Source: Oceanobacillus salinisoli (GTDB taxonomy: Bacteria; Bacillota; Bacilli; Bacillales; Amphibacillaceae). From it: a stretch of 64,000 nucleotides of DNA. Positions within the stretch are counted from its first letter, which is position 1, and each line of letters starts with the position of its first letter. The notes under the pieces were generated by a model. That model was not told where the DNA came from, made no database searches, and was given only the letters and a program-made list of their open reading frames with translations. Made by a program: the position numbers and the translations under genes. Location: the NCBI RefSeq assembly GCF_009733865.1, contig NZ_WOFB01000012.1, positions 1 to 64,000 on the forward strand. The letters run 5' to 3'. Below are positions 17,060-24,987 of this stretch, piece after piece.

Positions 17060-17443
17060 ATGGAATTTAAGATGAACGAAAAAGGATTTGAATCGGAATT
17101 TGAGTTTGGAACATTACAGGTTTCCAGTCAAGATGAGTTTGGATTTCGTCCTTATACATTGCTTGTTTCTTCTGTGGCAGTTTGCAGTGGTGGGGTGTTG
17201 AGGAAAGTTCTGGAAAAGATGCGTATAGACTTTGATGATATAAAGATAGATGCGGATGTAAAGCGAAACCCTGAAGTTGCCAATCGGGTTGAGGAAATAG
17301 CTCTGCATTTTACGATCTATGGGAAAGGTCTTCTAAGAGAAAAAGTGGAAAAGGCAATGGAACTAGCACGAAAAAATTGTTCCATGGTGCAGTCAGTAAA
17401 AGACAGCATTCAAATTACAGAATCATTTGAAATAAAGGCTTAG
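17060..17443 (+). CDS. OsmC-family protein
   Basis: A 127 aa OsmC/Ohr-fold protein with the two family cysteines placed as usual: AVCSGGVLRKVLEKM (near residue 42) and NCSMVQSVKDSI (near residue 112). Cysteines of this family reduce organic hydroperoxides in Ohr and OsmC; the short YhfA-type members are less characterised. AAAGGAATGAG precedes the ATG. It is followed 100 bp later by an FMN reductase gene, so a shared redox role is plausible but not shown. Confidence 0.85.
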   Translation: MEFKMNEKGFESEFEFGTLQVSSQDEFGFRPYTLLVSSVAVCSGGVLRKVLEKMRIDFDDIKIDADVKRNPEVANRVEEIALHFTIYGKGLLREKVEKAMELARKNCSMVQSVKDSIQITESFEIKA

Positions 17444-17545
17444 TTCTTTGTGGTAGTACTTAGGTATCTAATTTTATGTCATAACTTGAGCATATAATAT
17501 AACAATAATCGGATAATGAACCTCTATTAGAGAAGAGGGATAATA

Positions 17546-18106
17546 ATGAAATTAATTGGGATATCGGGCTCTATTGTGGGCTCCAAAACAAGGATAGCAA
17601 TAGAGTACGCATTGAATAGAGCAAATGAAAAATACCCGGATATAGATGTGGAATTAATTAATTTAGGTGATTATGATCTTGTATTTTGTGATGGAAGGGA
17701 TTATCGGGACTATACAGGCGATACGAAAAAAATTATCGACAAAATAATGGCTGCAGATGGCTTTATTATCGGTTCTCCAGTTTTTCAATCCTCCATTCCA
17801 GGGGCACTAAAGAACTTGTTTGATTTGCTTCCTTTTGATGCATTTCAAGAAAAGGTGGTTGGAATAGTTATAACAGCTGGCTCTTCCAAACATTATTTAG
17901 TTGCCGAACAGCAACTAAAGCCAATTCTTACGTATATGAAAGCATTTGTATTTCCGAAATATGTATTTATTGAGGATCATCATTATCACGAAAAACAAAT
18001 AACAGATCCCGAAATTTTAAAAAGGCTAAACCAGCTCACTGAAAATACGATACTTGCGATAAATGCGGTTAATGAAGTCTTTAAAACAAGTGAAACTTCA
18101 TATTAA
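17546..18106 (+). CDS. NAD(P)H-dependent FMN reductase (flavodoxin-like)
   Basis: A 186 aa flavodoxin-fold protein: GISGSIVGSKTR (FMN phosphate loop, residues 5-16) and GSPVFQSSIPGALKNLFDLLP (isoalloxazine-contact loop near residue 75). It reduces FMN, or quinones and azo compounds, with NAD(P)H. It contains one unusual insertion, CDGRDYRDYTGD. It is more distant from the two paralogues at 18514 and 19098 than they are from each other. AGAAGAGGG precedes the ATG. Confidence 0.88.
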   Translation: MKLIGISGSIVGSKTRIAIEYALNRANEKYPDIDVELINLGDYDLVFCDGRDYRDYTGDTKKIIDKIMAADGFIIGSPVFQSSIPGALKNLFDLLPFDAFQEKVVGIVITAGSSKHYLVAEQQLKPILTYMKAFVFPKYVFIEDHHYHEKQITDPEILKRLNQLTENTILAINAVNEVFKTSETSY

Positions 18107-18151
18107 CAAAGAAATGAGGCGAAATATTTTTTTCTCTCATTTTTTTACTTT

Positions 18152-18273
18152 CACGTTAGGAAAGTATAAAATTTTAACATGAAGAGGATTCGACGTAGTT
18201 AAAATTTTAATGTACCAAGTATAAGAAAAACTAACACATTCGCTTAAGGACGAGCGAATGCGAGTTTTTCTAA
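18152..18273 (+). repeat. Dispersed CGTTAGGAAAGTATAAAATT repeat, copy 1
   Basis: Opens ACGTTAGGAAAG, contains an inverted TAAAATTTTAAC / GTTAAAATTTTA pair, and closes GGACGAGCGAATGCGAGTTTTTCTAA. A near-identical copy ends at 19960 and partial relatives occur near 40000 and 58000. No coding capacity. It occupies the first part of the 400-bp gap; the regulatory region of the next gene follows. Confidence 0.75.
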
Positions 18274-18435
18274 ATAATCCCACCTCATTCATCATTTGAT
18301 TTAAAATAAATAGTATTTCTATGTTTATAAAATTTTACATTAAATGCTAAGCATATTAATTGATGATTACTAAAAGTAACCATATAATGAAAAGGAATTA
18401 AATAAGTTGCAATAAGTTAGAGAAGATGGTATATT

Positions 18436-18485
18436 TATACTTAATTAAAGTATACTGAATTAAAAATTCAGGTTCAGTATATAAT
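18436..18485 (+). promoter_or_regulatory. Palindromic operator region and -10 box of the FMN reductase pair
   Basis: Two inverted repeats overlap the promoter: TATACTT-AATTA-AAGTATA at 18436-18454 and TATACTGAA-N13-TTCAGTATA at 18451-18481, sharing one TATA half. TATAAT follows at 18480-18485, 29 bp before the start codon. The layout fits repression by a dimeric MarR/DUF24-type thiol or quinone sensor, which often controls azoreductase and flavin reductase genes. The regulator itself is not in the window. Confidence 0.6.
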
Positions 18486-18513
18486 AAATCAACTTTAGGA
18501 GGAAACATTCAAT

Positions 18514-19074
18514 ATGTTAAAAATTGGGATTGTTTTAGGTAGTGTACGTCAAGGCCGTAATGGAGAGGCAGTTGCAAATTGGACACTTGATTTTGCCAAG
18601 AAACGCAATGATGCTGACGTAGAATATGAAATTGTAGATCTTGCGGATTATAACCTTCCTTTCTTAGGTCAAGCCCTTCCGGAAACACAACAAGCAGAAG
18701 GAGAAAAGGCAATCAAAGCATGGTCTGAAAAAATGGCATCATTTGATGGATATATCTTTGTAGCTCCAGAATACAACCATGCAGTTGGTGGAGCATTGAA
18801 AAATGCATTAGATTACTTAAACCCAGAAGTTAATAATAAAGCTGCTGGATTTGTAGGATACGGTAGTTTAGGTGGAGTACGTGCTCATGAAAACTTACGT
18901 CTAATCTTAGGAGAACTTCAAGTAGCTGACGTTCGTACAGCTGTAACTTTCTCTCTAATGACTGACTTTGAAAACATGAGTGAATTTAAACCAGCGGATT
19001 ATCATGAAGCAAATGCAAATGAAATGTTGGACCAAGTAATCGCTTGGAGCAGCGTTCTAAAAACGGTACGCTAA
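18514..19074 (+). CDS. NAD(P)H-dependent FMN reductase / azoreductase-type, first of a tandem pair
   Basis: A 186 aa flavodoxin-fold oxidoreductase: GIVLGSVRQGRNGEAVANW (phosphate loop, residues 5-23), APEYNHAVGGALKNALDYL (flavin ring loop near residue 85) and GYGSLGGVRAHENLRL. It likely reduces FMN, quinones or azo dyes with NAD(P)H. TAGGAGGAAAC precedes the ATG. Its downstream neighbour is a close duplicate; the second halves share long identical DNA stretches. Confidence 0.92.
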   Translation: MLKIGIVLGSVRQGRNGEAVANWTLDFAKKRNDADVEYEIVDLADYNLPFLGQALPETQQAEGEKAIKAWSEKMASFDGYIFVAPEYNHAVGGALKNALDYLNPEVNNKAAGFVGYGSLGGVRAHENLRLILGELQVADVRTAVTFSLMTDFENMSEFKPADYHEANANEMLDQVIAWSSVLKTVR

Positions 19075-19097
19075 TTCATAAGGAAAGTGGTGCAAAC

Positions 19098-19721
19098 ATG
19101 GGATTTTTTAGTAAATTATTTGGTAAGTCAACGAAGGAGGAAGAAACAGTGGCAGATACATTAAGAATTGGAATTATTAATGGTAGTGTTCGTGAAGGAC
19201 GTAATGCGGAAGCTGTGGCAAATTGGACTTTAGAATTTGCAAACAAACGCAATGACGAAAATGTGGAGTATGAGATAGTAGATTTAGCGGATTATAAATT
19301 GCCAATGCTTGGTGCGCCTCTTGCTGAAGGACAGCAAGCTGAAGCAGAACAGGCAATTAAAGCATGGTCTGAAAAAATCGCTTCTTATGATGCATTTATC
19401 TTTGTAGCTCCAGAATACAACCATGCAGTTGGTGGAGCATTGAAAAACGCATTAGATTTCTTAAACCCAGAAGTAAACAACAAAGTGGCTGGATTTGTAG
19501 GATACGGAAGTTTAGGTGGGGTTCGAGCTCACGAAAACTTACGTCTAATCTTAGGAGAACTTCAAGTAGCTGACGTACGTACAGCTGTAACTTTCTCTCT
19601 AATCACTGACTTTGAAAACATGAGTGAATTCAAACCAGCAGATTATCATGAAGCAAATGCTAATGGCATGCTCGACCAAGTTATCTCTTGGGGTAAAGCA
19701 TTTAAAGCATTAAGAGATTAA
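19098..19721 (+). CDS. NAD(P)H-dependent FMN reductase, duplicated copy with N-terminal extension
   Basis: A 207 aa paralogue of the preceding gene, 23 bp downstream and surely co-transcribed. It has the same motifs (GIINGSVREGRNAEAVANW, APEYNHAVGGALKNAL). It adds an amphipathic leader MGFFSKLFGKSTKEEET. A second initiation signal is visible inside the gene: AAGGAGG followed 8 nt later by GTG at 19149, which would give a 190 aa form without the leader, the length of the paralogue. Both starts may be used, giving membrane-associated and soluble forms; that is inference. A terminator follows at 19741. Confidence 0.9.
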   Translation: MGFFSKLFGKSTKEEETVADTLRIGIINGSVREGRNAEAVANWTLEFANKRNDENVEYEIVDLADYKLPMLGAPLAEGQQAEAEQAIKAWSEKIASYDAFIFVAPEYNHAVGGALKNALDFLNPEVNNKVAGFVGYGSLGGVRAHENLRLILGELQVADVRTAVTFSLITDFENMSEFKPADYHEANANGMLDQVISWGKAFKALRD

Positions 19722-19740
19722 GAGATTATATAATTAACAA

Positions 19741-19769
19741 GGCTGCCAAAATGATTTGGCAGTCTTTTT
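19741..19769 (+). terminator. Terminator of the FMN reductase pair
   Basis: GGCTGCCAAA and TTTGGCAGTC pair around ATGA, followed by TTTTT. Confidence 0.88.
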
Positions 19770-19770
19770 C

Positions 19771-19960
19771 ACGTTAGGAGAGCAAAAAAGTGCAACTAAG
19801 GCATTCGCCTAAAAGCTTGGCGAACACAAAGTTTTCTAACACGTTAGGAAAGTATAAAATTTTAGCAAAGAAGCTTTTCGACGTAGCTAAAATTTTAACG
19901 TCCTAAGTATAAAAAAACTACCGATTCGCTAAAGGACGAGCGAATGCGAGTTTTTCTAAT
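19771..19960 (+). repeat. Composite dispersed repeat, copy 2, running into sspH
   Basis: Two modules in tandem, each opening ACGTTAGGA. The first (to about 19838) resembles 4041-4094. The second (19839-19960) matches 18152-18273 along its length, including the AAAATTTTA inverted pair and the terminal GGACGAGCGAATGCGAGTTTTTCTAA. Its final CTA provides the stop codon of the convergent sspH gene at 19956. Confidence 0.75.
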
Positions 19961-20141
19961 AAATATTTTCATCCAAACTATGAAGTTCCACACTTAATTC
20001 GCTATTTAAGTTATCTAAAGGAAATACTTTCGCCACTTCTTTTTGTTCATCAACTTGCTGGATGTAGACAAATCTTCCATTGTAATTAACAGGGGTTAGT
20101 TGTTGTGATTGAACAATCTCCTTTGCCCGTTGCATGTCCAT
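19956..20141 (-). CDS. sspH: H-type small acid-soluble spore protein, second paralogue
   Basis: A 61 aa protein with the SspH motifs RAKEIVQS, YNGRFVYIQQVDEQ, AKVFPLDNL, and VELHSLDENIY at the C-terminus. ATAGGAGGATG precedes the ATG. The stop codon lies within the last bases of a dispersed repeat, so the C-terminus may have been shortened when that repeat inserted. It is one of three sspH paralogues within 5 kb. Confidence 0.88.
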   Translation of the reverse strand: MDMQRAKEIVQSQQLTPVNYNGRFVYIQQVDEQKEVAKVFPLDNLNSELSVELHSLDENIY

Positions 20142-20355
20142 GTAACATCCTCCTATTATTTAAATCAATGAAGAACAATTGCACCAAATATATTAGTAAT
20201 TTAATCCAGTGAAATTAGCAGACGTTAGCATTTATCTGTAAATAGTTTGTCCAAAACATGGGGGAAACATACTGTGATTCTTGTATACATAAGGTATTTA
20301 AGCTACTAATAAAAAATGCAATGCATATCCTGCATCGCACTTCTTATTAGTGCGT
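20142..20355. other. Upstream region of sspH, no gene
   Basis: An A+T-rich 214-bp interval with no ORF. A short direct or inverted pairing of ATGCAATGCAT and TGCATCGCA near 20316-20338 is visible. It presumably holds the forespore promoter of the second sspH on the minus strand, which I could not delimit. Confidence 0.4.
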
Positions 20356-20622
20356 GTTCAAAAAGGAGGATGAAAAGGACCGAGAAGTTCGAGGCGGCGA
20401 ACTTTGGGTAGCGGAGCGTATGCAATTAATACGTGGGCAACGGAAAAGCGAACCAACGAGCTTGCGCGTGTTGTGGTGACTTCTACGTTGCCCACAAGAC
20501 AAGGAACACTTCGTCAGTGATACATCGCACGAAGAAAAAGTGCTTTTCTTTTTCAAGGATGTGGGCGATTTTAGTAGAAGGTCCCCTATATAGATGTGTC
20601 CTTTTCACCGGACTTTTTGAAC
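20356..20622 (+). repeat. Dispersed 267-bp element with 25-bp imperfect terminal inverted repeats
   Basis: Terminal repeats GTTCAAAAAG...GAAAAGGAC (20356-20380) and GTCCTTTTC...CTTTTTGAAC (20598-20622) flank a GC-richer interior without ORF. An internal stretch (GACAAGGAA ... AGAAAAAGTGCTTTTCTTTT, 20500-20560) recurs at 40360-40425. It behaves like a MITE-like repeat; similar sequences are known to be widespread in Bacillaceae. Confidence 0.7.
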
Positions 20623-20630
20623 ATCCTCTA

Positions 20631-20813
20631 TTAGTGTTTTTCCACTAGGTTTTCCAAATTTACTTCGAATTCATGCTCTGGGTCATCAAGGGGATATACC
20701 CGGGCAGTGTCGTTATTTTCATTAACATGCTGAATATAAATAGGTTTCCCATCGTACAATACCTGTATTAAATCAGCAGACTGAGTAATTTCCTGTGCTC
20801 TTTGCTTATTCAT
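20631..20813 (-). CDS. sspH: H-type small acid-soluble spore protein, third paralogue
   Basis: A 60 aa SspH: RAQEITQS, YDGKPIYIQHVNE, ARVYPLDDPEHEFEVNLENL. The open frame extends to a TTG at 20828, but GGAGG is 8 nt before the ATG at 20813. A 39 aa DUF4023-like gene ends 23 bp upstream on the same strand, so the two probably form a sporulation operon. The right edge of a MITE-like repeat lies 8 bp beyond the stop. Confidence 0.9.
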   Translation of the reverse strand: MNKQRAQEITQSADLIQVLYDGKPIYIQHVNENNDTARVYPLDDPEHEFEVNLENLVEKH

Positions 20814-20836
20814 TACCATAACCTCCAAAATTAAAG

Positions 20837-20956
20837 TTAGTGCCGTTTATTAGGCAGTTTATGTTCGGGGTGCCCATTACCTTGCCGTTTTTTATTTTTT
20901 AAATCCTTTTCCTGCTTCTGTTTTATCTTTTCTACAAACTCATTCGTATCTTCCAA
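20837..20956 (-). CDS. DUF4023-like 39 aa protein
   Basis: A small gene below usual length cut-offs. From a TTG at 20956, with AAAGGAGG 6 nt upstream, it reads (M)EDTNEFVEKIKQKQEKD, then LKNKKRQGNGHPEHKLPNKRH. The order 'EFVEKI..KQ.KD.KNKKRQG.G.P..KLPNK' matches what I recall of the DUF4023 family of very short Bacillaceae proteins, of unknown function. It is hydrophilic and basic at the C-terminus. It lies directly upstream of an sspH gene, which suggests sporulation expression. Confidence 0.75.
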   Translation of the reverse strand: MEDTNEFVEKIKQKQEKDLKNKKRQGNGHPEHKLPNKRH

Positions 20957-21045
20957 GTTGATCCTCCTTTACCGTACTTATATTATTAGCATTACCATTG
21001 ATTCTAAAAACATGTAAACATTTTCTAAAAATGGCGTATTTTAAT

Positions 21046-21110
21046 TTCCGTAAAAACGGAAAAACGCGCATTTCACTTCCGTAATTCTGGAATTTTCCGC
21101 TATTCCGGAA
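21046..21110 (+). promoter_or_regulatory. Three tandem TTCCG-N6-CGGAA palindromes (upstream activator sites)
   Basis: Three 16-bp sites share the same arms: 21046-21061 (TTCCGTAAAAACGGAA), 21077-21092 (TTCCGTAATTCTGGAA, one arm mismatch) and 21095-21110 (TTCCGCTATTCCGGAA). They lie 150-220 bp upstream of a sigma-54 promoter, the normal distance for enhancer sites bound by AAA+ activators. The likely binder is the activator encoded at 26574. Confidence 0.8.
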
Positions 21111-21262
21111 GCGCTATCATAACTGTTTTTCTAGTAATGGGAAAAAAGACTTTAAAAACTTTTGAAATCGTTTACATTTTGATTGCGTGTCAAAAGAGGA
21201 ATCCTCGCCATTTTTTAAGTGGAAAATATGAAGATATCAAATTTTATTATTAAAATAATTAA

Positions 21263-21280
21263 TTGGCACACTTTTTGCAT
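21263..21280 (+). promoter_or_regulatory. Sigma-54 (-24/-12) promoter of the ketone-body cluster
   Basis: TTGGCAC at 21263-21269 and TTGCAT at 21275-21280 match the SigL/RpoN consensus TGGCAC-N5-TTGCA exactly, 39 bp before the atoD start. Confidence 0.9.
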
Positions 21281-21318
21281 GGATAAAGGTGAGTGAACAA
21301 CCAGGAGGTGCTTAAATA

Positions 21319-21963
21319 ATGAATAAGTTAATAACAATAGAAGAAGCCAGAGAACTTTTTAGAGATGGCATGACCATTATGTCTGGTGGATTTATGGGTG
21401 TAGGTACTTCAGAGAAATTGGTATCTGCTGTACTGGCTTCCGAAGCAAAGGATATTACGTTAATATCAAGTGATACAAGTTTAGAGGAAACTGGTGTAGG
21501 TCCTTTAATTTCAAATAATCAGGTGAAAAAAGTAATCGCTTCCCATATTGGTACAAATCCAATAACCGGCAAAAAGATGATAGCCGGTGAAATAGATGTG
21601 GAATTAGTCCCACAAGGCACATTAGCCGAGAGAATACGTGCAGGTGGATCAGGTCTTGGTGGTGTCTTAACTCCAACAGGTGTAGGTACTATGGTGGAAG
21701 AAGGAAAAGCAACATTGGAAATCGATGGAAAGGAATACTTATTAGAAAAACCACTACATGCAGATATTGCTATTCTTAAAGCCTATAAAGCGGATAAAGC
21801 TGGTAATCTAGTATTCCGTCAATCTGCTAGAAACTTCAACCCGATTATGGCATTGGCCGCAGACTTAGTAGTCGTGGAAGTGGAGGAGCTTGTGGAAGTA
21901 GGCGAACTTGATCCGGATACCGTTGTAACTCCAGGTGTTCTAGTAGATAACATCTTAGTTTAA
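21319..21963 (+). CDS. atoD: Acetoacetate CoA-transferase, alpha subunit (AtoD-like)
   Basis: The 214 aa subunit closely follows E. coli AtoD in length and motif order: [67 protein letters not shown]. With AtoA it moves CoA from acetyl- or succinyl-CoA to acetoacetate. CCAGGAGGTG precedes the ATG. It is the first gene after a sigma-54 promoter and 14 bp ahead of atoA. Bacillus relatives are named ScoA. Confidence 0.94.
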   Translation: MNKLITIEEARELFRDGMTIMSGGFMGVGTSEKLVSAVLASEAKDITLISSDTSLEETGVGPLISNNQVKKVIASHIGTNPITGKKMIAGEIDVELVPQGTLAERIRAGGSGLGGVLTPTGVGTMVEEGKATLEIDGKEYLLEKPLHADIAILKAYKADKAGNLVFRQSARNFNPIMALAADLVVVEVEELVEVGELDPDTVVTPGVLVDNILV

Positions 21964-21977
21964 GAGGAGGTAAATTC

Positions 21978-22643
21978 ATGTCAGAAATAATGAAATCAGC
22001 TAAAGAAACCATAGCAGAGCGTGTTGCAAAAGAAATGAGAAACGGGGACTTAGTGAACCTCGGAATTGGCTTACCGACCTTGGTGCCAAATTATTTACCA
22101 GATGGTGTGGATGTTATTCTACAATCTGAAAATGGCTTTGTTGGACTTGGACCAGTCAAAGATGAGGTTAGTAAAGATTTAGTTAATGCAGGTGGACAGC
22201 CAACAGGCATTCGGCCAAGTGGTGCATTTTTTGACAGTCTTCTATCTTTCTCTTTAATTCGTGGGGGACATGTAGATGTAACGGTTTTAGGAGGGTTGGA
22301 GGTTGACCAAAACGGAAATCTTGCCAATTGGATTATTCCTGGTAAAATGGTTCCAGGTATGGGAGGTGCGATGGATCTAGTAACAGGAGCAAAGAAAGTG
22401 ATTGTTGCTATGGAGCATTGTTCTAAGAAAGGAGCACCTAAAATACTGAAAGAATGTAAACTACCACTTACAGGAAAAGGTGTCGTTGATTTGATTGTAA
22501 CGGAATTGGCAATTTTTCGTGTAACGATAGATGGTTTAGTACTTGAGGAACTTCAAGAAGGAGTGGAGCTTGAAACAGTAATGGAAAAAACAGAGGCATC
22601 ATTTACGATTGACTCTAACTTAAAAACAGAACAACTTAACTAA
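21978..22643 (+). CDS. atoA: Acetoacetate CoA-transferase, beta subunit (AtoA-like)
   Basis: The 221 aa subunit contains the catalytic glutamate in the [11 protein letters not shown] motif (near residue 51), which forms the glutamyl-CoA thioester intermediate. Other conserved parts are [28 protein letters not shown]-type segment (seen as [13 protein letters not shown]) and [21 protein letters not shown] precedes the ATG. It is co-transcribed with atoD and thiolase (gaps 14 and 16 bp). Confidence 0.94.
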   Translation: MSEIMKSAKETIAERVAKEMRNGDLVNLGIGLPTLVPNYLPDGVDVILQSENGFVGLGPVKDEVSKDLVNAGGQPTGIRPSGAFFDSLLSFSLIRGGHVDVTVLGGLEVDQNGNLANWIIPGKMVPGMGGAMDLVTGAKKVIVAMEHCSKKGAPKILKECKLPLTGKGVVDLIVTELAIFRVTIDGLVLEELQEGVELETVMEKTEASFTIDSNLKTEQLN

Positions 22644-22659
22644 TAGGAGGACTAATCAA

Positions 22660-23844
22660 ATGCGAGAGGTTGTTATTGTAAGCGCTGTCCGAACGGCGAT
22701 TGGTAATTTTATGGGAACATTAAGTGATACACCAGCAACTGAATTAGGTGCTACAGTCATTAAAGAAGCACTGCATCGTGCTGGAATACAAGGCAAGCAA
22801 GTAGATGAAGTGATGATGGGGAATGTACTTCAGGCTGGGTTAGGTCAAGGGCCAGCACGACAAGCAGCACTAAAAGCAGGTGTGCCGGAAGAGGTCCCAG
22901 CAACAACTCTAAATAAGCTGTGTGGTTCAGGTTTAAAAGCAGTACATCTTGCATCGCAAGCAATACAATTAGGTGATGCGGAAATCGTTGTTGCCGGTGG
23001 TATGGAAAACATGAGCCTTGCACCCTATCTTTTACCAAAAGGAAGAACTGGATACAGAATGGGAGATGGAAGGGTTATTGACAGCATGATTCAAGATGGA
23101 TTGCAATGTGCAGTCAATGACTATCATATGGGAGTCACGGCAGAAAATATTGCAGAACAATATGGCTTAACACGGGAAGAACAAGATGAATTTGCGGCTT
23201 GGAGTCAGCAAAAAGCGGAAATGGCAATGAAAGAAGGGAGATTTAATGAAGAAATCGTTCCCGTTGTTATTCCACAGCGCAAGGGCGATCCGATTATCTT
23301 TGATACCGATGAATTCCCGCGTGCTGGCGTTACGGCTGAAAAATTGGCTAGACTAAAACCTGCATTTAAAAAAGATGGTACAGTAACAGCGGGAAATGCT
23401 TCAGGTATTAATGATGGAGCAGCAGCACTCGTTTTAATGAGCAGGGAAAAGGCAGAAGAATTAGGGATAAAACCGATGGCAGTATTACGCGCTAACGGAT
23501 CTGCAGGTGTTGATCCGAAAATCATGGGCATTGGACCAGTTCCAGCAACAAATAAGGCATTGCAAAAATCGGGTCTTTCGATAAAGGATATGGATTTAGT
23601 TGAAGCAAATGAAGCTTTTGCAGCTCAGTCATTAGCGGTTGGAAGAGATCTTCAAATTCCAAATGATAAACTAAATGTCAATGGTGGTGCAGTAGCATTA
23701 GGGCATCCAATTGGGGCTAGTGGTGCAAGAATTCTGGTAACATTGCTTCACGAAATGAAAAAACAACATTCCCGATATGGCTTAGCAGCGCTCTGTATCG
23801 GCGGCGGTATGGGTGTTGCTAGTATAGTAGAAATGGAAAAATAG
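22660..23844 (+). CDS. atoB: Acetyl-CoA C-acetyltransferase (thiolase)
   Basis: A 394 aa thiolase that would cleave acetoacetyl-CoA into two acetyl-CoA. All three signatures are present: acyl-accepting Cys88 in [14 protein letters not shown], the [31 protein letters not shown] region with catalytic His, and the second cysteine in ALCIGGGMG near the C-terminus. ATAGGAGGAC precedes the ATG. It is third in the cluster; a 250-bp gap with a dispersed repeat separates it from bdhA. Confidence 0.94.
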   Translation: MREVVIVSAVRTAIGNFMGTLSDTPATELGATVIKEALHRAGIQGKQVDEVMMGNVLQAGLGQGPARQAALKAGVPEEVPATTLNKLCGSGLKAVHLASQAIQLGDAEIVVAGGMENMSLAPYLLPKGRTGYRMGDGRVIDSMIQDGLQCAVNDYHMGVTAENIAEQYGLTREEQDEFAAWSQQKAEMAMKEGRFNEEIVPVVIPQRKGDPIIFDTDEFPRAGVTAEKLARLKPAFKKDGTVTAGNASGINDGAAALVLMSREKAEELGIKPMAVLRANGSAGVDPKIMGIGPVPATNKALQKSGLSIKDMDLVEANEAFAAQSLAVGRDLQIPNDKLNVNGGAVALGHPIGASGARILVTLLHEMKKQHSRYGLAALCIGGGMGVASIVEMEK

Positions 23845-23898
23845 TTTAATATCAATATACTTTAATGACATATTGAAAAGCTAGTCTTGTGCGTTTAA

Positions 23899-23981
23899 CA
23901 CCGCTCCGGAAATACACTGCGCGGACCTTAGGGTGACCCGTGAGCCTCCTCGTGCTGACGCGTCTATAGGGGTCTTACTTT
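23899..23981 (+). repeat. Dispersed GC-rich repeat (ACCGCT.CGGAAATAC family), copy 1
   Basis: Shares the order ACCGCTCCGGAAATACAC, GCGCGGACCTTAGGG, GTGAGCCTCCTCGTGCT, CGCGTCTATAGGGGTCTTAC with copies at 40260-40340 (plus) and 62781-62898 (minus). No ORF. It lies inside the ketone-body cluster between the thiolase gene and bdhA. Confidence 0.75.
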
Positions 23982-24094
23982 GGTTCAACGTGGCACTAAA
24001 ATATGTCGAACTTTATATTAATTGTGAGGATTAAAAATAAGAATACTTCGAAAAGAGTCACAACTAAAAATAAACTTCACTGGAGGAATGGAAA

Positions 24095-24871
24095 ATGGTT
24101 GAAAATAAAGTGGTTTTTATTACAGGTGCAGCAAGCGGAATTGGACATCAAATTGGTGTAGAATTTCTGGAAAAAGGAGCAAAAGTCGTTTTTACAGACA
24201 TTAACGAAACCAAATTAAAAGAAGTAACAGAAGAACTGCAAAATAAAGGTTATACCTGCTTAGGAATTAAAGTAGATGTAACCAAAGAGGAAGACATTAA
24301 ACATGCAATTGATAAAACGGTTGAAACATATGGCAGACTGGATGTTTTGTTCAACAATGCAGGATTGCAGCATGTCGCACCAATTGAAGACTTCCCAACA
24401 GATAAGTTTGAATTCATGATTAAAGTAATGCAGATCGCACCATTTATTACGATGAAGCACGTGCTTCCAATTATGAAAAAACAAGGCAGTGGCCGAATTC
24501 TAAACATGGCTTCGATTAATGGTTTAATCGGATTTGCCGGAAAAGCAGCATACAACAGTGCAAAGCATGGCATCATCGGTTTAACGAAAGTAGCAGCTTT
24601 GGAAACGGCTGATCATGGCATTACCGTAAATGCTATTTGCCCCGGATATGTAGACACACCACTAGTACGCGGTCAGTTTGAAGATTTAGCAAAAACACGT
24701 AATGTACCGTTAGAGAAAGTAAAAGAGGAAGTACTTTATCCGCTAGTTCCACAAAAACGTTTATTAGATGTGAAGGAAATCGCGGATTATGCCCTATTCT
24801 TAGCTAGTGATAAAGCGAAAGGTGTTACTGGTCAGGCAGTTGTTCTTGATGGTGGTTATACGGCACAATAA
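24095..24871 (+). CDS. bdhA: 3-Hydroxybutyrate dehydrogenase (SDR)
   Basis: A 258 aa short-chain dehydrogenase: NAD loop TGAASGIGHQIG (residues 10-21), NNAG at 87-90, catalytic Ser140, Tyr153 and Lys157 (YNSAK), and a C-terminal substrate loop TPLVRGQFEDLAKTR...VLYPLVPQKRLL typical of D-3-hydroxybutyrate dehydrogenases (B. subtilis YxjF/BdhA). It oxidises 3-hydroxybutyrate to acetoacetate with NAD+, feeding AtoDA. ACTGGAGGAATGG precedes the ATG. Confidence 0.93.
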   Translation: MVENKVVFITGAASGIGHQIGVEFLEKGAKVVFTDINETKLKEVTEELQNKGYTCLGIKVDVTKEEDIKHAIDKTVETYGRLDVLFNNAGLQHVAPIEDFPTDKFEFMIKVMQIAPFITMKHVLPIMKKQGSGRILNMASINGLIGFAGKAAYNSAKHGIIGLTKVAALETADHGITVNAICPGYVDTPLVRGQFEDLAKTRNVPLEKVKEEVLYPLVPQKRLLDVKEIADYALFLASDKAKGVTGQAVVLDGGYTAQ

Positions 24872-24914
24872 TCTTTCTGCTTAAGTTATTATCTGGATGT
24901 TTTCATTCATCTCC

Positions 24915-24961
24915 CTCAGCATTTCCACTAAATCTATTATTTTGATGGTGTAAATGCTGAG
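24915..24961 (+). other. Intercistronic hairpin between bdhA and the permease
   Basis: CTCAGCATTT and AAATGCTGAG pair perfectly (10 bp) across 27 nt, with no T tract. It is more likely an mRNA-stability or attenuation element than a terminator. Confidence 0.5.
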
Positions 24962-24987
24962 AAAATAATAGAACAAGGGGTGTTTAT

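Noticed and set aside
20433-20648. Plus-strand ORF inside the 267-bp repeat
   Set aside because: It overlaps a dispersed repeat and its terminal inverted repeats; no initiation signal.
21455-21676. Minus-strand ORF within atoD
   Set aside because: It is a shadow of atoD, has no ribosome binding site, and atoD has full family motifs.
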